NCBI RefSeq assembly: GCF_010993965.1
Contig: NZ_WIXM01000017.1
Coordinates: 1 to 64,000, forward strand
Length of the DNA: 64,000 nucleotides
From: Gracilibacillus sp. YIM 98692
GTDB lineage: Bacteria > Bacillota > Bacilli > Bacillales > Amphibacillaceae
Reading direction: 5' to 3'
The notes beneath the pieces were generated by a model. The model was not told the DNA's origin and did not search any database. It saw nothing but the letters and a program-made list of their open reading frames with translations. This document shows, piece by piece, positions 1 through 8,835 of the stretch (its first letter is position 1; the number at the start of each line of letters is the position of its first letter). The position numbers and the translations under genes are program-made.

Positions 1-33
1 CTGACGAATACTAATCGATCGAGGACTTAACTA
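1..33 (+). rRNA. 23S ribosomal RNA, 3' end only
   Basis: The first bases match the conserved 3' end of Bacillus 23S rRNA (CTAATCGATCGAGGACTTAA). The rest of the gene lies before the window. The exact 3' end is estimated from the Bacillus consensus. Confidence 0.85.
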
Positions 34-135
34 TCATGATGAACGCTTAAAACCGTTCGGTTTTGATGTCTATTTTTCTTATCTAGTTTTTAGGGTATAT
101 CCTTTTTAAAATGAAAAGGAAGATCTGTTAATCCC

Positions 136-152
136 GTTCACGTCCTGTGAAC
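136..152 (+). repeat. Short hairpin with GTCCT loop in the 23S-5S spacer
   Basis: GTTCAC and GTGAAC are perfect inverted arms around the loop GTCCT, followed by ACAACACA. Two related hairpins lie in the tRNA-Glu/tRNA-Val spacer (619-633 and 647-659), with different stems but nearly the same loop. Confidence 0.5.
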
Positions 153-177
153 AACACAGATCGACTTACATCTGTAA

Positions 178-294
178 GCCTGGTAACGATAGCGGAGAGG
201 TCACACCTGTTCCCATGCCGAACACAGCAGTTAAGCTCTCCAGCGCCCATGGTAGTTGGGGCTTTGCCCCCGCAAGAGTAGGACGTTGCCAGGC
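178..294 (+). rRNA. rrf: 5S ribosomal RNA
   Basis: This is about 117 nt with the typical Bacillaceae 5S pattern: GATAGCGGAGAGGTCACACC, the CCGAACACAGCAGTTAAGCTC block, and terminal arms GCCTGG/CCAGGC that pair. It follows the 23S gene and precedes the tRNA cluster, as in Bacillus rrn operons. Confidence 0.95.
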
Positions 295-338
295 TAAGGC
301 TTTAACAGCTTTGTGAAGCATCATTGTTTTATAAATAT

Positions 339-413
339 TCCACAGTAGCTCAGTGGTAGAGCAATCGGCTGTTAACCGATCGGTCGTAGGTTCGAATCCT
401 ACCTGTGGAGCCA
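339..413 (+). tRNA. tRNA-Asn (GTT)
   Basis: Complete cloverleaf: acceptor TCCACAG/CTGTGGA, anticodon loop with GTT, T-loop GGTTCGAATCC, encoded CCA. Confidence 0.95.
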
Positions 414-416
414 TTT

Positions 417-488
<72 letters not shown>

Positions 489-509
489 CTGCTAGATTTA
501 TATATTAAT

Positions 510-584
510 GGCCCGTTGGTCAAGTGGTTAAGACACCGCCCTTTCACGGCGGTAACACGGGTTCGAATCCCGTACGGGTCACCA
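510..584 (+). tRNA. tRNA-Glu (TTC)
   Basis: Acceptor GGCCCGT/ACGGGTC, anticodon loop CTTTCAC giving TTC, encoded CCA. Confidence 0.95.
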
Positions 585-618
585 CTATACTCTTTTAACA
601 GGAAGGCATGTTAAAATC

Positions 619-659
619 GCGACGTTCTGTCGCAACACATGCACTAGCACATCCTGTGC
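619..659 (+). repeat. Two short hairpins with RTYCT loops between tRNA-Glu and tRNA-Val
   Basis: The first hairpin (619-633) has arms GCGAC/GTCGC around GTTCT. The second (647-659) has arms GCAC/GTGC around ATCCT. Both resemble the hairpin at 136-152. Stem sequences differ but stay complementary while the five-base loop is kept. Confidence 0.5.
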
Positions 660-662
660 GTC

Positions 663-738
663 GGAGGATTAGCTCAGCTGGGAGAGCACTTGCCTTACAA
701 GCAAGGGGTCGCAGGTTCGAGCCCTGCATCCTCCACCA
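663..738 (+). tRNA. tRNA-Val (TAC)
   Basis: Acceptor GGAGGAT/ATCCTCC, anticodon loop CTTACAA giving TAC, encoded CCA. Confidence 0.95.
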
Positions 739-768
739 TTCCCTTAGCAAAAGTAAATATTACCATAA

Positions 769-844
<76 letters not shown>

Positions 845-858
845 GTCTGATATGTCTT

Positions 859-944
859 GGAGGGATAGCGAAGTTGGCCAAACGCGGCGGACTGTAAATC
901 CGCTCCCATCGGGTTCGTAGGTTCGAGTCCTACTCCCTCCACCA
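859..944 (+). tRNA. tRNA-Tyr (GTA)
   Basis: A class II tRNA of 86 nt with a long variable arm. Acceptor GGAGGGA/TCCCTCC, anticodon loop CTGTAAA giving GTA, encoded CCA. Confidence 0.95.
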
Positions 945-995
945 TATTGTATAAACTTTTTACGATTGGGTTATACTATTGTTAAAAGCAATTAT

Positions 996-1070
996 TGGGC
1001 TATAGCCAAGCGGTAAGGCAACGGTTTTTGGTACCGTCATGCGCTGGTTCGAATCCAGCTAGCCCAGCCA
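996..1070 (+). tRNA. tRNA-Gln (TTG)
   Basis: Acceptor TGGGCTA/TAGCCCA, anticodon stem ACGGT/ACCGT enclosing TTG, encoded CCA. Confidence 0.95.
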
Positions 1071-1098
1071 TTTTTTTTTGTTTTTTTCCTGACATGGA

Positions 1099-1174
1099 GA
1101 GCCATTAGCTCAGTTGGTAGAGCATCTGACTTTTAATCAGAGGGTCGGAGGTTCGAATCCTCCATGGCTCACCA
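1099..1174 (+). tRNA. tRNA-Lys (TTT)
   Basis: Acceptor GAGCCAT/ATGGCTC, anticodon loop CTTTTAA giving TTT, encoded CCA. Confidence 0.95.
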
Positions 1175-1182
1175 TTTGATAT

Positions 1183-1255
1183 GGGGCCTTAGCTCAGCTG
1201 GGAGAGCGCCTGCTTTGCACGCAGGAGGTCAGCGGTTCGATCCCGCTAGGCTCCA
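1183..1255 (+). tRNA. tRNA-Ala (TGC)
   Basis: Acceptor GGGGCCT/AGGCTCC with one G-U pair, anticodon loop TTTGCAC giving TGC. CCA is not encoded (TTATA follows). It is the last gene before the terminator. Confidence 0.93.
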
Positions 1256-1269
1256 TTATATTATAAAAG

Positions 1270-1306
1270 GAAAAGCCACGAGGAACTTTTGTGGCTTTTC
1301 TTTTTT
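1270..1306 (+). terminator. Terminator of the rRNA-tRNA operon
   Basis: GAAAAGCCAC and GTGGCTTTTC form a 10-bp stem followed by a long T-run. It lies directly after the last tRNA. Confidence 0.9.
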
Positions 1307-1441
1307 GTTTCTTCTAGTACAAATGTAAGTATGGGAGGTATATATGAAATTCCTACTTATAAAAAGGTTGTAACTTCCATTTAAAAACGATATAATTTGA
1401 GTATACCCATAATTTAATGGGTTTATGTTTTAAGTTTTAAA

Positions 1442-1517
1442 GCAAACGATTGCACTGAAATATTGATTTTTTATATTATACGGCTTTTATTTAGTATCTA
1501 TTAAAATGCAATCGTTT
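1442..1517 (+). promoter_or_regulatory. Promoter and two LacI-family operators before the alpha-glucosidase gene
   Basis: GCAAACGATTGC lies at 1442-1453 and a related site, GCAATCGTTT, at 1508-1517. A possible sigma-A promoter sits between them, with TTGCAC at 1450-1455 overlapping the first operator and TATTAT at 1474-1479. The identical 12-mer and the same partial site occur before the maltodextrin operon at 31521 and 31471. A CcpA cre is an alternative reading. Confidence 0.55.
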
Positions 1518-1543
1518 TAATAGAGTCGTGAGGGGGACTATCG

Positions 1544-3211
1544 ATGAAAAAAACTTGGTGGAAAGAAGCTGTAGCTTATCAAATTTATCCTAAAAGTTTT
1601 ATGGATGCAAATGGAGATGGGATAGGAGATCTGCAAGGTGTTCTGTCAAAGCTAGATTATATAAAAAATTTAGGCGCAGATGTCATCTGGATTTGCCCTA
1701 TCTACCAATCTCCTAACGATGATAATGGTTATGACATCAGTGATTATAAAGACATTATGGCTGATTTTGGAACAATGGAAGACTTTAATCAATTATTAGA
1801 TGAAGTGCACAAACGTGATATGAAGTTAATTATGGATTTAGTTATTAATCACACTTCTGATGAGCACCCATGGTTTGTAGAATCTAGATCGTCAAAAGAT
1901 AATCCTTATCGAGATTATTATATATGGCATCCAGGCAAAAACGGAAGAGAGCCGAATAATTGGGAGTCTATCTTTGGAGGGTCTGCTTGGGAGTATGATT
2001 CTACGACAAAAGAATATTATATGCATGTATTTTCTAGAAAGCAGCCAGATTTAAACTGGGAAAATCCTAAAGTGCGTCAAGACTTATATCAAATGATAAA
2101 TTGGTGGTTGGATAAGGGGATCGATGGTTTTCGAGTAGATGCCATTTCTCATATTAAAAAGGTGCCGGGATTTCCTGATATGCCTAATCCTCATAAAAAG
2201 CGATATGTTTCATCAATGGATGGTCACATGAATCGACCAGGTATTCAAGCTTTCTTAAATGAATTGAAAGAGAACACGTTTAACCAATACGATATTATGA
2301 CAGTTGGTGAAGCAAATGGTGTAAAAGTAAAGGAAGCAGAATCTTGGGTTGGTGAAAAGAATGGTGTTTTTAATATGATTTTTCAATTTGAACATTTAGA
2401 TCTTTGGGGAACGAGCAAGAATGGCAACTTAGATTTACCTAGCCTAAAAAAAACATTGTCCAAATGGCAAAAGGGTTTAGATGGGGTAGGTTGGAATGCT
2501 TTATTTTTAGAGAATCATGATCAGCCACGTTCTGTTTCCACATGGGGAGATGATCGAAAGTATAGAGTGGAATCTGCGAAAGCACTAGCAACTATGTTCT
2601 TTCTCATGCAAGGAACACCGTTTATATATCAAGGGCAGGAAATTGGTATGACGAATGTACAGTTTGATTCTATTGAAGATTATGACGATGTTGCAATTCA
2701 TAACCTATATAAAAATGAATTAAAAAATGGGAAAACACATCAGGAGATAATGGACATAATATGGAAGAATGGTCGTGATAATTCAAGAACGCCTATGCAG
2801 TGGAATGATAGTGTGAATGCTGGATTTACAACAGGAAAACCTTGGCTAAAGGTGAATCCTAACTATAAAGAAGTGAATGTTAAACGGTCAATAGAAGATC
2901 CGGAATCTATTTATCATTACTATAAAAAGTTAATTCATTTGAGAAAGAATAATGACATACTCATTTACGGAAGCTATGACATGGTTTTAGCAAACCATCC
3001 AAGAGTTTATGCATATACTAGAACTTTAGGGGAAGAAACTTATTTGATTATCGTAAATATGTTTAACGAAAAAACTCACGTCACTTTACCAAATGCTTTA
3101 AAAACCAAGCAGTTACACCTTAAGGTTAGCAACTTTCAAGTAGACACAAGGCAAGTAGATCATTCTTTTTCTTTAAGGCCATATGAGGCTAGAGTATATC
3201 ATGTTGTATAA
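1544..3211 (+). CDS. Alpha-glucosidase, GH13_31, probably alpha-1,4-acting
   Basis: This is a cytoplasmic alpha-glucosidase of 555 residues, the usual length for the oligo-1,6-glucosidase/alpha-glucosidase subfamily, with no signal peptide. The four GH13 regions are visible: DLVINH (about 98-103), GFRVDAIS with nucleophile Asp199, TVGEA with acid/base Glu256, and ENHDQPR with Asp326. Residue 200, just after the nucleophile, is Ala. Known work on this subfamily links Val there to alpha-1,6 and Ala or Thr to alpha-1,4 preference, so maltose or maltodextrin ends are the likely substrate. The start follows an AGGGGG ribosome site. The gene stands alone, but its operators match those of the maltodextrin importer at 31561. 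Its closest relative here is the gene at 46609. A weak hairpin (AAGGG/CCCTT) follows the stop. Confidence 0.9.
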   Translation: MKKTWWKEAVAYQIYPKSFMDANGDGIGDLQGVLSKLDYIKNLGADVIWICPIYQSPNDDNGYDISDYKDIMADFGTMEDFNQLLDEVHKRDMKLIMDLVINHTSDEHPWFVESRSSKDNPYRDYYIWHPGKNGREPNNWESIFGGSAWEYDSTTKEYYMHVFSRKQPDLNWENPKVRQDLYQMINWWLDKGIDGFRVDAISHIKKVPGFPDMPNPHKKRYVSSMDGHMNRPGIQAFLNELKENTFNQYDIMTVGEANGVKVKEAESWVGEKNGVFNMIFQFEHLDLWGTSKNGNLDLPSLKKTLSKWQKGLDGVGWNALFLENHDQPRSVSTWGDDRKYRVESAKALATMFFLMQGTPFIYQGQEIGMTNVQFDSIEDYDDVAIHNLYKNELKNGKTHQEIMDIIWKNGRDNSRTPMQWNDSVNAGFTTGKPWLKVNPNYKEVNVKRSIEDPESIYHYYKKLIHLRKNNDILIYGSYDMVLANHPRVYAYTRTLGEETYLIIVNMFNEKTHVTLPNALKTKQLHLKVSNFQVDTRQVDHSFSLRPYEARVYHVV

Positions 3212-3270
3212 GGGGTCCTCCCTTTTACTCAATCTGTTCTAAATAAGTACTAAAAGCGATAAAATTTCGA

Positions 3271-3465
3271 GTGGTATTTTTACATCATTCGGATTTTGTC
3301 GTTTTTTATTTGTTTATAATTGCCAAAAATTTAGGTTTTTTATACATAATACCTTTTATTCTTGCTATAATGTTTTTTGGAATAATTTTTCACCTTATCA
3401 GAATTTATATCGTGTTACAGATGAAGTCAATTCGACGTAGATACCACTATTCAGAAGATAAATAA
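3271..3465 (+). CDS. Doubtful small hydrophobic ORF
   Basis: A 64-codon frame starts with GTG and encodes a hydrophobic stretch (about residues 8-52) followed by a basic tail. I see no ribosome-binding site before the GTG and recognise no family. It fills the space between the alpha-glucosidase gene and the SigW promoter. It could be a small membrane protein, but chance is at least as likely in such AT-rich DNA. Confidence 0.2.
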   Translation: MVFLHHSDFVVFYLFIIAKNLGFLYIIPFILAIMFFGIIFHLIRIYIVLQMKSIRRRYHYSEDK

Positions 3466-3527
3466 GCGCCATTACGTCTCTGACTTCACCAAAGGCTCGT
3501 CAATCGACGAATTTTCTTTAGGAAAAT

Positions 3528-3554
3528 TGAAACCTTTTGGTGATCTATTTCGTA
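3528..3554 (+). promoter_or_regulatory. SigW-type promoter before sigW
   Basis: TGAAAC (3528-3533), a 17-nt spacer and CGTA (3551-3554) match the SigW consensus, and the promoter sits 35 nt before the sigW start. It fits the known autoregulation of sigW in Bacillus. A second copy precedes the NfeD/flotillin pair at 39858. Confidence 0.85.
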
Positions 3555-3588
3555 TAACAATTTACCGCAGGGTAGCGGAGGTAATAAA

Positions 3589-4155
3589 ATGATGGAAGAA
3601 CGACTAAAGAAAAGTATTAAATTAGTAAAAAAAGGCGATCAAACAGCATTTGAAGATATTGTTTCTTATTATCAAAATAATGTGTTTGCTATATGTTTTC
3701 GTATGCTTGGGAGCAAGCATGAAGCAGAAGATCTAGCACAAGAAACATTTATCCGTGCTTACGTAAATATTCATTCTTACGATGAAAATAGGAAGTTTTC
3801 AACATGGCTTTACCGAATAGCTACCAATTTGTCTATTGATAGAATAAGAAAAAAGAAGCCAGACTATTATCTAGATGCAGAAATTAAAGGTACCGAGGGA
3901 CTGACCTTATATTCTCAAATTCCAAATGATCAAGTGTTACCAGACAATGAGGTGGAAAGTTTGGAAATGCAAGCCTATATTCAAAAAGAAATTATGGCTT
4001 TACCTGCTAAATACAGAAGTATTATTGCACTAAGGTTTTTAAATGAGCTATCTCTGAAGGAAATTAGTGACGTATTAGAGATTCCGGTAGGTACAGTGAA
4101 AACAAGAATTCATCGAGGCAGAGAAGCTCTCAGAAAAAGGCTTCGTCATGTTTGA
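3589..4155 (+). CDS. sigW: ECF RNA polymerase sigma factor SigW
   Basis: A 188-residue ECF sigma factor, close to the 187 of B. subtilis SigW. Region 2 (about 20-90) contains AEDLAQETFIRAY and FSTWLYRIATNLSIDRIR; region 4 (about 130-185) contains LPAKYRSIIALRF and an HTH ending in IPVGTVKTRIHRGRE. SigW directs genes against cell-envelope damage and antimicrobial peptides. The gene has a SigW-type promoter, a GGAGG ribosome site, and is followed at once by its anti-sigma factor, with cdaA, cdaR, glmM and glmS behind, exactly the B. subtilis order. That synteny makes SigW a firmer call than other ECF factors. Confidence 0.95.
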   Translation: MMEERLKKSIKLVKKGDQTAFEDIVSYYQNNVFAICFRMLGSKHEAEDLAQETFIRAYVNIHSYDENRKFSTWLYRIATNLSIDRIRKKKPDYYLDAEIKGTEGLTLYSQIPNDQVLPDNEVESLEMQAYIQKEIMALPAKYRSIIALRFLNELSLKEISDVLEIPVGTVKTRIHRGREALRKRLRHV

Positions 4156-4166
4156 AAGGGGTGGAT

Positions 4167-4778
4167 ATGATGAGTTGTGATAAAGAAATAGTTGAAATGA
4201 TGCATCAATATTTAGATGGTGATTTAGATAAAAGTGAAGAAAAAAAGTTGCGCGCCCATTTACAATCATGTCAAGCTTGCCAACATCATTTCCATGAGTT
4301 AAAAAGAACTGTAGCCCTAGTGACTGCTAATGTAGATTTACAGCCTTCTCCTGATTTCACTAAAAAAGTGATGTCTCAATTACCGACAGAAAAGAAACGT
4401 AATTCGGTGATTCGCTGGATGAGGGTCCATCCGATGATAACAGCAGCAGCTATTTTCTTTATTCTTATGATGAGTGGTGTTTTTTCCGCTTGGAATCAAG
4501 ATCAATTGTCCTATCCAACAGGAAAGAATCTTATCGTTAAAAATGATATAGTGATTGTGCCTGAAGGTGTAACAATTAATGAGGATATTGAGATACAAAA
4601 CGGAAATGTAAAAATAGAAGGAAAAGTAAATGGTGATGTGATTGTGATAAATGGTGAGCACCTTACCGCTTCTGCGGGAGCAGTGTCAGGAGATATCAAA
4701 CAGATCGATCAAATATTCAGTTGGTTGTGGTATAGATTAAAAGAACTAGGACAAAGTGTGTTTGATTTAACAAAATAA
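4167..4778 (+). CDS. rsiW: Anti-sigma-W factor RsiW
   Basis: A membrane anti-sigma factor of 203 residues. The N-terminal cytoplasmic domain carries the zinc-binding ZAS motif HX3CX2C (HLQSCQAC, near residue 36), followed by one membrane segment (about 93-110) and an extracytoplasmic domain rich in Val, Ile and Gly. In B. subtilis, RsiW holds SigW at the membrane until PrsW and RasP cleave it. I chose ATG 4167 over the upstream TTG at 4152 because AAAGGGG lies just before it and it matches the start of known RsiW proteins; ATG 4170 is also possible. It begins about 11 nt after the sigW stop, so the two are probably co-translated. Confidence 0.92.
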   Translation: MMSCDKEIVEMMHQYLDGDLDKSEEKKLRAHLQSCQACQHHFHELKRTVALVTANVDLQPSPDFTKKVMSQLPTEKKRNSVIRWMRVHPMITAAAIFFILMMSGVFSAWNQDQLSYPTGKNLIVKNDIVIVPEGVTINEDIEIQNGNVKIEGKVNGDVIVINGEHLTASAGAVSGDIKQIDQIFSWLWYRLKELGQSVFDLTK

Positions 4779-4791
4779 TTTTTAGATGGAG

Positions 4792-4826
4792 AGTGATCTA
4801 TATCTTTAGATACAGATCACTTTTTT
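4792..4826 (+). terminator. Terminator between rsiW and cdaA
   Basis: AGTGATCT and AGATCACT, extended by ATATC/GATAC, form a long stem followed by TTTTTT. It separates sigW-rsiW from the downstream genes. Confidence 0.88.
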
Positions 4827-4849
4827 ATTAATAGGAAGCATACAAAATA

Positions 4850-4858
4850 TGATATAAT
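4850..4858 (+). promoter_or_regulatory. Extended -10 promoter before cdaA
   Basis: TGATATAAT fits an extended -10 element (TGnTATAAT). The -35 is poor. It lies between the terminator at 4792 and the cdaA start and would drive cdaA-cdaR-glmM independently of SigW. Confidence 0.5.
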
Positions 4859-4895
4859 ACGGTTAGATAATCATTTTAATAGAAAGAGGATTCGG

Positions 4896-4925
4896 ATGAA
4901 CATAAGGTTGTGTTTGCATGGGTAA
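4896..4925 (+). CDS. Possible 9-codon leader ORF overlapping the cdaA start
   Basis: ATG at 4896 follows an AAGAGGA sequence and opens a nine-codon frame (MNIRLCLHG) whose stop TAA (4923-4925) overlaps the first codons of cdaA. cdaA itself has only a weak AAGG upstream of its ATG. This may couple translation of the two. Such a short frame can also arise by chance. Confidence 0.3.
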   Translation: MNIRLCLHG

Positions 4926-5739
4926 CTGGGACTGGAGCTTTTTAAGTATTTTAAAAGTTGTAGTAGATATCACCATTGTCTGGTATGTATTATACAAATT
5001 ACTAATGCTTATTCGTGGAACAAAGGCTATTCAGTTGTTAAAAGGTATATTCGTAGTCATTACCATTTATTTTATAAGTGTTGTATTAGAGTTAAGCACA
5101 GTGCGAATGATTATATGGCAAGTCATTATGTGGGGGCCGCTTGGTATTATTATCCTCTTTCAACCTGAGTTGCGAAGGGCATTGGAACAGCTTGGGCGTG
5201 GAAGTTTTTTCTCGAGAAATACAGAGTCTGAAGAAGAAGCGCTTAATCAATCGATTGATGCTATAGCAAAATCCTGTAAATATATGGCAAAGCGTCGAAT
5301 TGGGGCTTTAATCACGATAGAACGAGAAACAGCTATGGGAGATTATGTATCAACCGGCATCCCGATTAATGGAAAATTAACCAATCAATTGTTAACCAAT
5401 ATATTTATCCCGAACACACCACTTCACGATGGAGCTGTGATAATTAATCGTGACAGCGTCGTAGCAGCAGCTTGTTATTTGCCGTTATCAGAAAGTCCCT
5501 TTATTTCAAAAGAGTTAGGAACAAGGCATCGTGCGGCTCTAGGTATTAGTGAAGTTACAGATTCGATAACCATTACAGTATCTGAAGAAACAGGTAACAT
5601 ATCATACACAAAAAATGGGGAGCTCCATCGAAATGTTTCTACTGAGAAGTTGGCGGAGATGCTCGAACGAGAGCTAGTAACGAAATTTAAGACTTCTTCG
5701 TCAAAAGCTTGGAATTGGAGGGGTAGAAAAAATGAATAA
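4918..5739 (+). CDS. cdaA: Membrane diadenylate cyclase CdaA (c-di-AMP synthase)
   Basis: Makes cyclic di-AMP from two ATP; this messenger controls potassium and osmolyte uptake and wall homeostasis. The 273-residue length equals that of the B. subtilis protein. Three membrane segments (about 10-30, 38-58, 62-80) come before the DAC domain (about 95-250), which holds the catalytic DGA motif in PLHDGAVII and the RHR motif in GTRHRAALG. The next gene, cdaR, overlaps its end by 8 nt, and glmM follows; CdaA, CdaR and GlmM form a known complex in Firmicutes. The start has a weak ribosome site (AAGG) and is overlapped by a tiny upstream frame. Confidence 0.95.
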   Translation: MGNWDWSFLSILKVVVDITIVWYVLYKLLMLIRGTKAIQLLKGIFVVITIYFISVVLELSTVRMIIWQVIMWGPLGIIILFQPELRRALEQLGRGSFFSRNTESEEEALNQSIDAIAKSCKYMAKRRIGALITIERETAMGDYVSTGIPINGKLTNQLLTNIFIPNTPLHDGAVIINRDSVVAAACYLPLSESPFISKELGTRHRAALGISEVTDSITITVSEETGNISYTKNGELHRNVSTEKLAEMLERELVTKFKTSSSKAWNWRGRKNE

Positions 5740-6970
5740 ATGGTTAGAAAAAACCTGGGCGATTCGTGTCGTTGCATTAGTGCTAGCAGTGTTATTATTC
5801 GCAGTAGTAGCTTTTGATGAAAGAGTTTATGATAATGAGGATGGTTATGATTCCCCTTTTGGCACAACTAACGAAACGCAGACATTAGATGATATTCCTG
5901 TACGAGCAGAAATTGATCAAGAAAAATATGTTGTACGAGGTGTACCTGATACCGTGACGGTTACATTACAAGGTTCAGTTAGTTTAGTAACCTCTACCAC
6001 ATTGCAACGAAATTTCGAAATATTTGTTGACTTAGAAGATTTAGGAACTGGAACACACATGGTTCCGTTAGAACATTCAGGTATAGCAAACCGAATAAAT
6101 GTCTATATTGAACCACAAGAAGTGGAAGTAACAGTTGAGGAAAGAGCCACAAAGGATTTCGATGTCACCATGGATATTGTAAACCGAGATCAAATGGAGG
6201 CAGGTTATGAAGTAGCCAATATCTATGCAGAACCAGAACAAGTAACGGTTACTAGCTCTAAAAGCATTGTCGATCGAGTAGCCATCGTGAAAGCATTTGT
6301 AGACGTGGCTGGTGCAGGAGAGCCACATACCGTTGATAATGTACCTGTTAAGGTGTACGATAATCAGGGGAATGAGTTATCTGTTCGAATAGATCCACCA
6401 ACTGTCGATGTCACGCTAGATGTAAAAAATCCTCATAAAACGGTACCAATATCGTTGAATACAACGAATAGTGTACCAGATGGTTATAGAATTACATCAA
6501 TGGAATTAAAGAGAGAAGAAGTAGAGGTTTATGCTTCAGAATCTTTTTTAGAAGGTCTATCAGAAATAGGAACAACAACAGTTGATTTAAGTGAAATAAC
6601 AGAAAATCAAACAATTGAAGTGGGACTAGCTTTACCGTCAGAAGTTAGAAAAGTAAATAGTAAAACAGTTCAGGTGGAAGTCCAAGTAGAGGAAATTGAA
6701 GAAAGAACGCTTGAAAACATCTCCATAGAAACAGAAGATCCAGGAAATACAGGGCGTGTTCAGTTCCTTGAACCTTCTACGGGAATGCTTGATGTCACAG
6801 TAAAAGGCTATCCTTCCAGCTTAGAGAATATAAACAAATCTGATATCCGCCTTTATGTATCGGTGGGTAATAGAGATCCAGGAGAGTATGAACTAGACGT
6901 CCAATGGGAAGAAGTAGAGGATGTAGAAGTAGAATTAGAAATTGACCAAGCTAGGGTCTCGGTTGAGTAG
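5732..6970 (+). CDS. cdaR: CdaA regulator CdaR (YbbR domains)
   Basis: A membrane-anchored extracytoplasmic protein that modulates CdaA activity. One N-terminal membrane helix (about 9-27) is followed by repeated YbbR-type beta domains, seen as recurrent PxxVxVTV/QVEVEV-like strands (for example around 95-110, 185-200, 265-285). At 412 residues it is shorter than the 483-residue B. subtilis protein, so it may carry one domain fewer; exact boundaries cannot be set by eye. Its start overlaps cdaA by 8 nt, giving tight translational coupling. The outer part is very acidic, which would suit a salt-tolerant host, though that is inference. Confidence 0.92.
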   Translation: MNKWLEKTWAIRVVALVLAVLLFAVVAFDERVYDNEDGYDSPFGTTNETQTLDDIPVRAEIDQEKYVVRGVPDTVTVTLQGSVSLVTSTTLQRNFEIFVDLEDLGTGTHMVPLEHSGIANRINVYIEPQEVEVTVEERATKDFDVTMDIVNRDQMEAGYEVANIYAEPEQVTVTSSKSIVDRVAIVKAFVDVAGAGEPHTVDNVPVKVYDNQGNELSVRIDPPTVDVTLDVKNPHKTVPISLNTTNSVPDGYRITSMELKREEVEVYASESFLEGLSEIGTTTVDLSEITENQTIEVGLALPSEVRKVNSKTVQVEVQVEEIEERTLENISIETEDPGNTGRVQFLEPSTGMLDVTVKGYPSSLENINKSDIRLYVSVGNRDPGEYELDVQWEEVEDVEVELEIDQARVSVE

Positions 6971-7032
6971 CTTATCACATACATAGATTTTATGAACGGG
7001 AACTGTTTTTGATAAAAAAGGAGAGATACAGA

Positions 7033-8382
7033 ATGGGAAAATATTTTGGTACCGATGGTGTCCGAGGAATTGCTAATAAAGATTTGACACCAGAATTAGC
7101 ATTTAAATTGGGGCGTTACGGTGGCTATATCCTAACAAAAGAAGTCGAGAACCCGAAAGTATTAATAGGCCGTGATACGAGAATTTCCGGAAATATGTTA
7201 GAAGGCGCATTAGCTGCTGGTCTGTTATCTATTGGGGCAGAAGTGATGCGTCTTGGAGTAATTTCTACACCGGGAGTAGCTTATCTTGCAAAAGCAATGA
7301 GTGCACAAGCTGGTGTTATGATTTCAGCATCTCACAATCCTGTTGAAGATAATGGTATTAAGTTCTTTGGATCTGACGGGTTTAAATTGTTAGATGAACA
7401 AGAAGAAGAGATTGAGGCATTGCTTGAAAAGGAAGAGGATGATTTACCTCGTCCGATTGGTGGAGCAGTAGGGCAAATCAATGATTACTTTGAAGGTGGA
7501 CAAAAATATATACAATACTTAAAGGAAACAATCGATAATGAATTCGAAGATTTACATATTGCGCTAGATTGTGCACATGGTGCCACATCTGGTTTAGCAT
7601 CGCATCTTTTTGCTGATTTAGAAGCGGAAATTTCAACGATTGGTTGTACACCGAATGGCCTAAATATTAATGATGGAGTTGGCTCCACACACCCAGAGAA
7701 GTTGCAGGCATTAGTAGTTGAAAAAGAAGCAGATGTTGGTTTAGCCTTTGATGGAGATGGTGATCGCCTGATTGCTGTTGATGAAAAAGGAAATATAGTA
7801 GACGGGGACCAAATCTTATTCATCATTGGAAAGTATTTAAATCATAAAAGATTATTACGGCATTCAACCGTTGTATCAACTGTTATGAGTAATATTGGTT
7901 TCTATAAAGCATTAGAAGCAAATGGAATGAGCAGTAATAAGACCGCCGTTGGAGATCGTTACGTAATGGAAGAAATGCGTAAAGGTGGCTATAATCTAGG
8001 CGGTGAGCAGTCTGGCCATATCATATTTCTTGATCACACGACAACAGGAGATGGCATGTTGTCTGCTATTCAGTTAGTGAATGTGATGAAAGAAACAGGA
8101 CGAACGCTTTCTGACTTAGCAAGTGAAATAGAGAAGTTCCCACAAGTTTTAAAGAATGTGCGTGTAGTAGAAAAAAATCAGGTCATGTTAAATCAAACAG
8201 TATCAGAAGCGATAGAGAAAGTAGAAAAGGAAATGGGAGATCGTGGTCGTGTATTAGTGCGACCTTCTGGTACAGAGCCATTAGTCCGTGTCATGGTCGA
8301 AGCACCCACGCTTGAAGATTGTAATTATTATGTGGATCAAGTGGTCGAAGTGATTGAAAAGGTTATGGGAATGGAAGAATAA
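7033..8382 (+). CDS. glmM: Phosphoglucosamine mutase GlmM
   Basis: Converts glucosamine-6-phosphate to glucosamine-1-phosphate for peptidoglycan and teichoic acid precursors. The 449-residue product starts [12 protein letters not shown] and has the phosphoserine loop [12 protein letters not shown] (near 100), the metal loop DGDGDR (near 240) and the C-terminal phosphate-binding motif [13 protein letters not shown] chose ATG 7033 rather than the upstream frame start at 7009 because AAAAGGAGAG lies just before it and the family starts here. It ends the cdaA-cdaR-glmM group, with a terminator directly behind. GlmM is known to inhibit CdaA in related bacteria, so co-expression matters. Confidence 0.96.
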   Translation: MGKYFGTDGVRGIANKDLTPELAFKLGRYGGYILTKEVENPKVLIGRDTRISGNMLEGALAAGLLSIGAEVMRLGVISTPGVAYLAKAMSAQAGVMISASHNPVEDNGIKFFGSDGFKLLDEQEEEIEALLEKEEDDLPRPIGGAVGQINDYFEGGQKYIQYLKETIDNEFEDLHIALDCAHGATSGLASHLFADLEAEISTIGCTPNGLNINDGVGSTHPEKLQALVVEKEADVGLAFDGDGDRLIAVDEKGNIVDGDQILFIIGKYLNHKRLLRHSTVVSTVMSNIGFYKALEANGMSSNKTAVGDRYVMEEMRKGGYNLGGEQSGHIIFLDHTTTGDGMLSAIQLVNVMKETGRTLSDLASEIEKFPQVLKNVRVVEKNQVMLNQTVSEAIEKVEKEMGDRGRVLVRPSGTEPLVRVMVEAPTLEDCNYYVDQVVEVIEKVMGMEE

Positions 8383-8399
8383 TAAAAATGAAAAAATAA

Positions 8400-8430
8400 A
8401 GAAGCCACAGCAGAAATTGTGGCTTCTTTT
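8400..8430 (+). terminator. Terminator after glmM
   Basis: AGAAGCCACA and TGTGGCTTCT pair, followed by TTTT. It separates glmM from the glmS leader. Confidence 0.88.
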
Positions 8431-8559
8431 CACTATTACTGATTTTTTTGCATAGAATAGTGTTAACTAAAGTTTCATGCAAGTTTTTGTTGCTAAATAC
8501 AGTATTTTCAAGTAAAATTGAATAAGTCATTTTGTAATGACCGACTCAAAAATAGAAAG

Positions 8560-8790
8560 GAGCATCGAAGTATATACTTGTAAAGCGCCAGGGCTATGGA
8601 TTGACGATATCACATAGCTGACGAGGAGGAGGATTATCGAGTTTGATCGGCGGATACCTCCCGGTTGTCAAACATCTCAACCGATATGTTTTTATTCGAA
8701 AGCGATTAGGCAACTTTTCGTACAAGAATAAAGACAAGATGTATGAACAAACGAGAAAGGGGCAATCGGACGCCCCTTGAACAGCAGTGC
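8560..8790 (+). ncRNA. glmS ribozyme/riboswitch
   Basis: The leader of glmS holds the conserved core: AAAGCGCCAG with the self-cleavage site expected between A8584 and G8585, then GACGAGGAGGAGGATTATCG, GGCGGATACCTCCCGG and a late GGGGC/GCCCC hairpin at about 8758-8778. In this class glucosamine-6-phosphate acts as cofactor for cleavage, and the cut mRNA is degraded, giving feedback control of GlmS. The boundaries are estimates. Confidence 0.95.
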
Positions 8791-8835
8791 AACGGGCGTT
8801 AGTTTGCCCCTTTAATTAAAGGAGGAAACAACGCT

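Noticed and set aside
166-414. An 82-codon minus-strand frame at the start of the window
   Set aside because: It lies antisense to the 5S rRNA and tRNA-Asn genes. Peptides of the VGFEPTTDRL type are well-known false proteins from tRNA antisense strands.
5475-5867. A 130-codon minus-strand frame over cdaA and cdaR
   Set aside because: It covers well-supported genes on the other strand, and has no ribosome site and no recognisable protein features.
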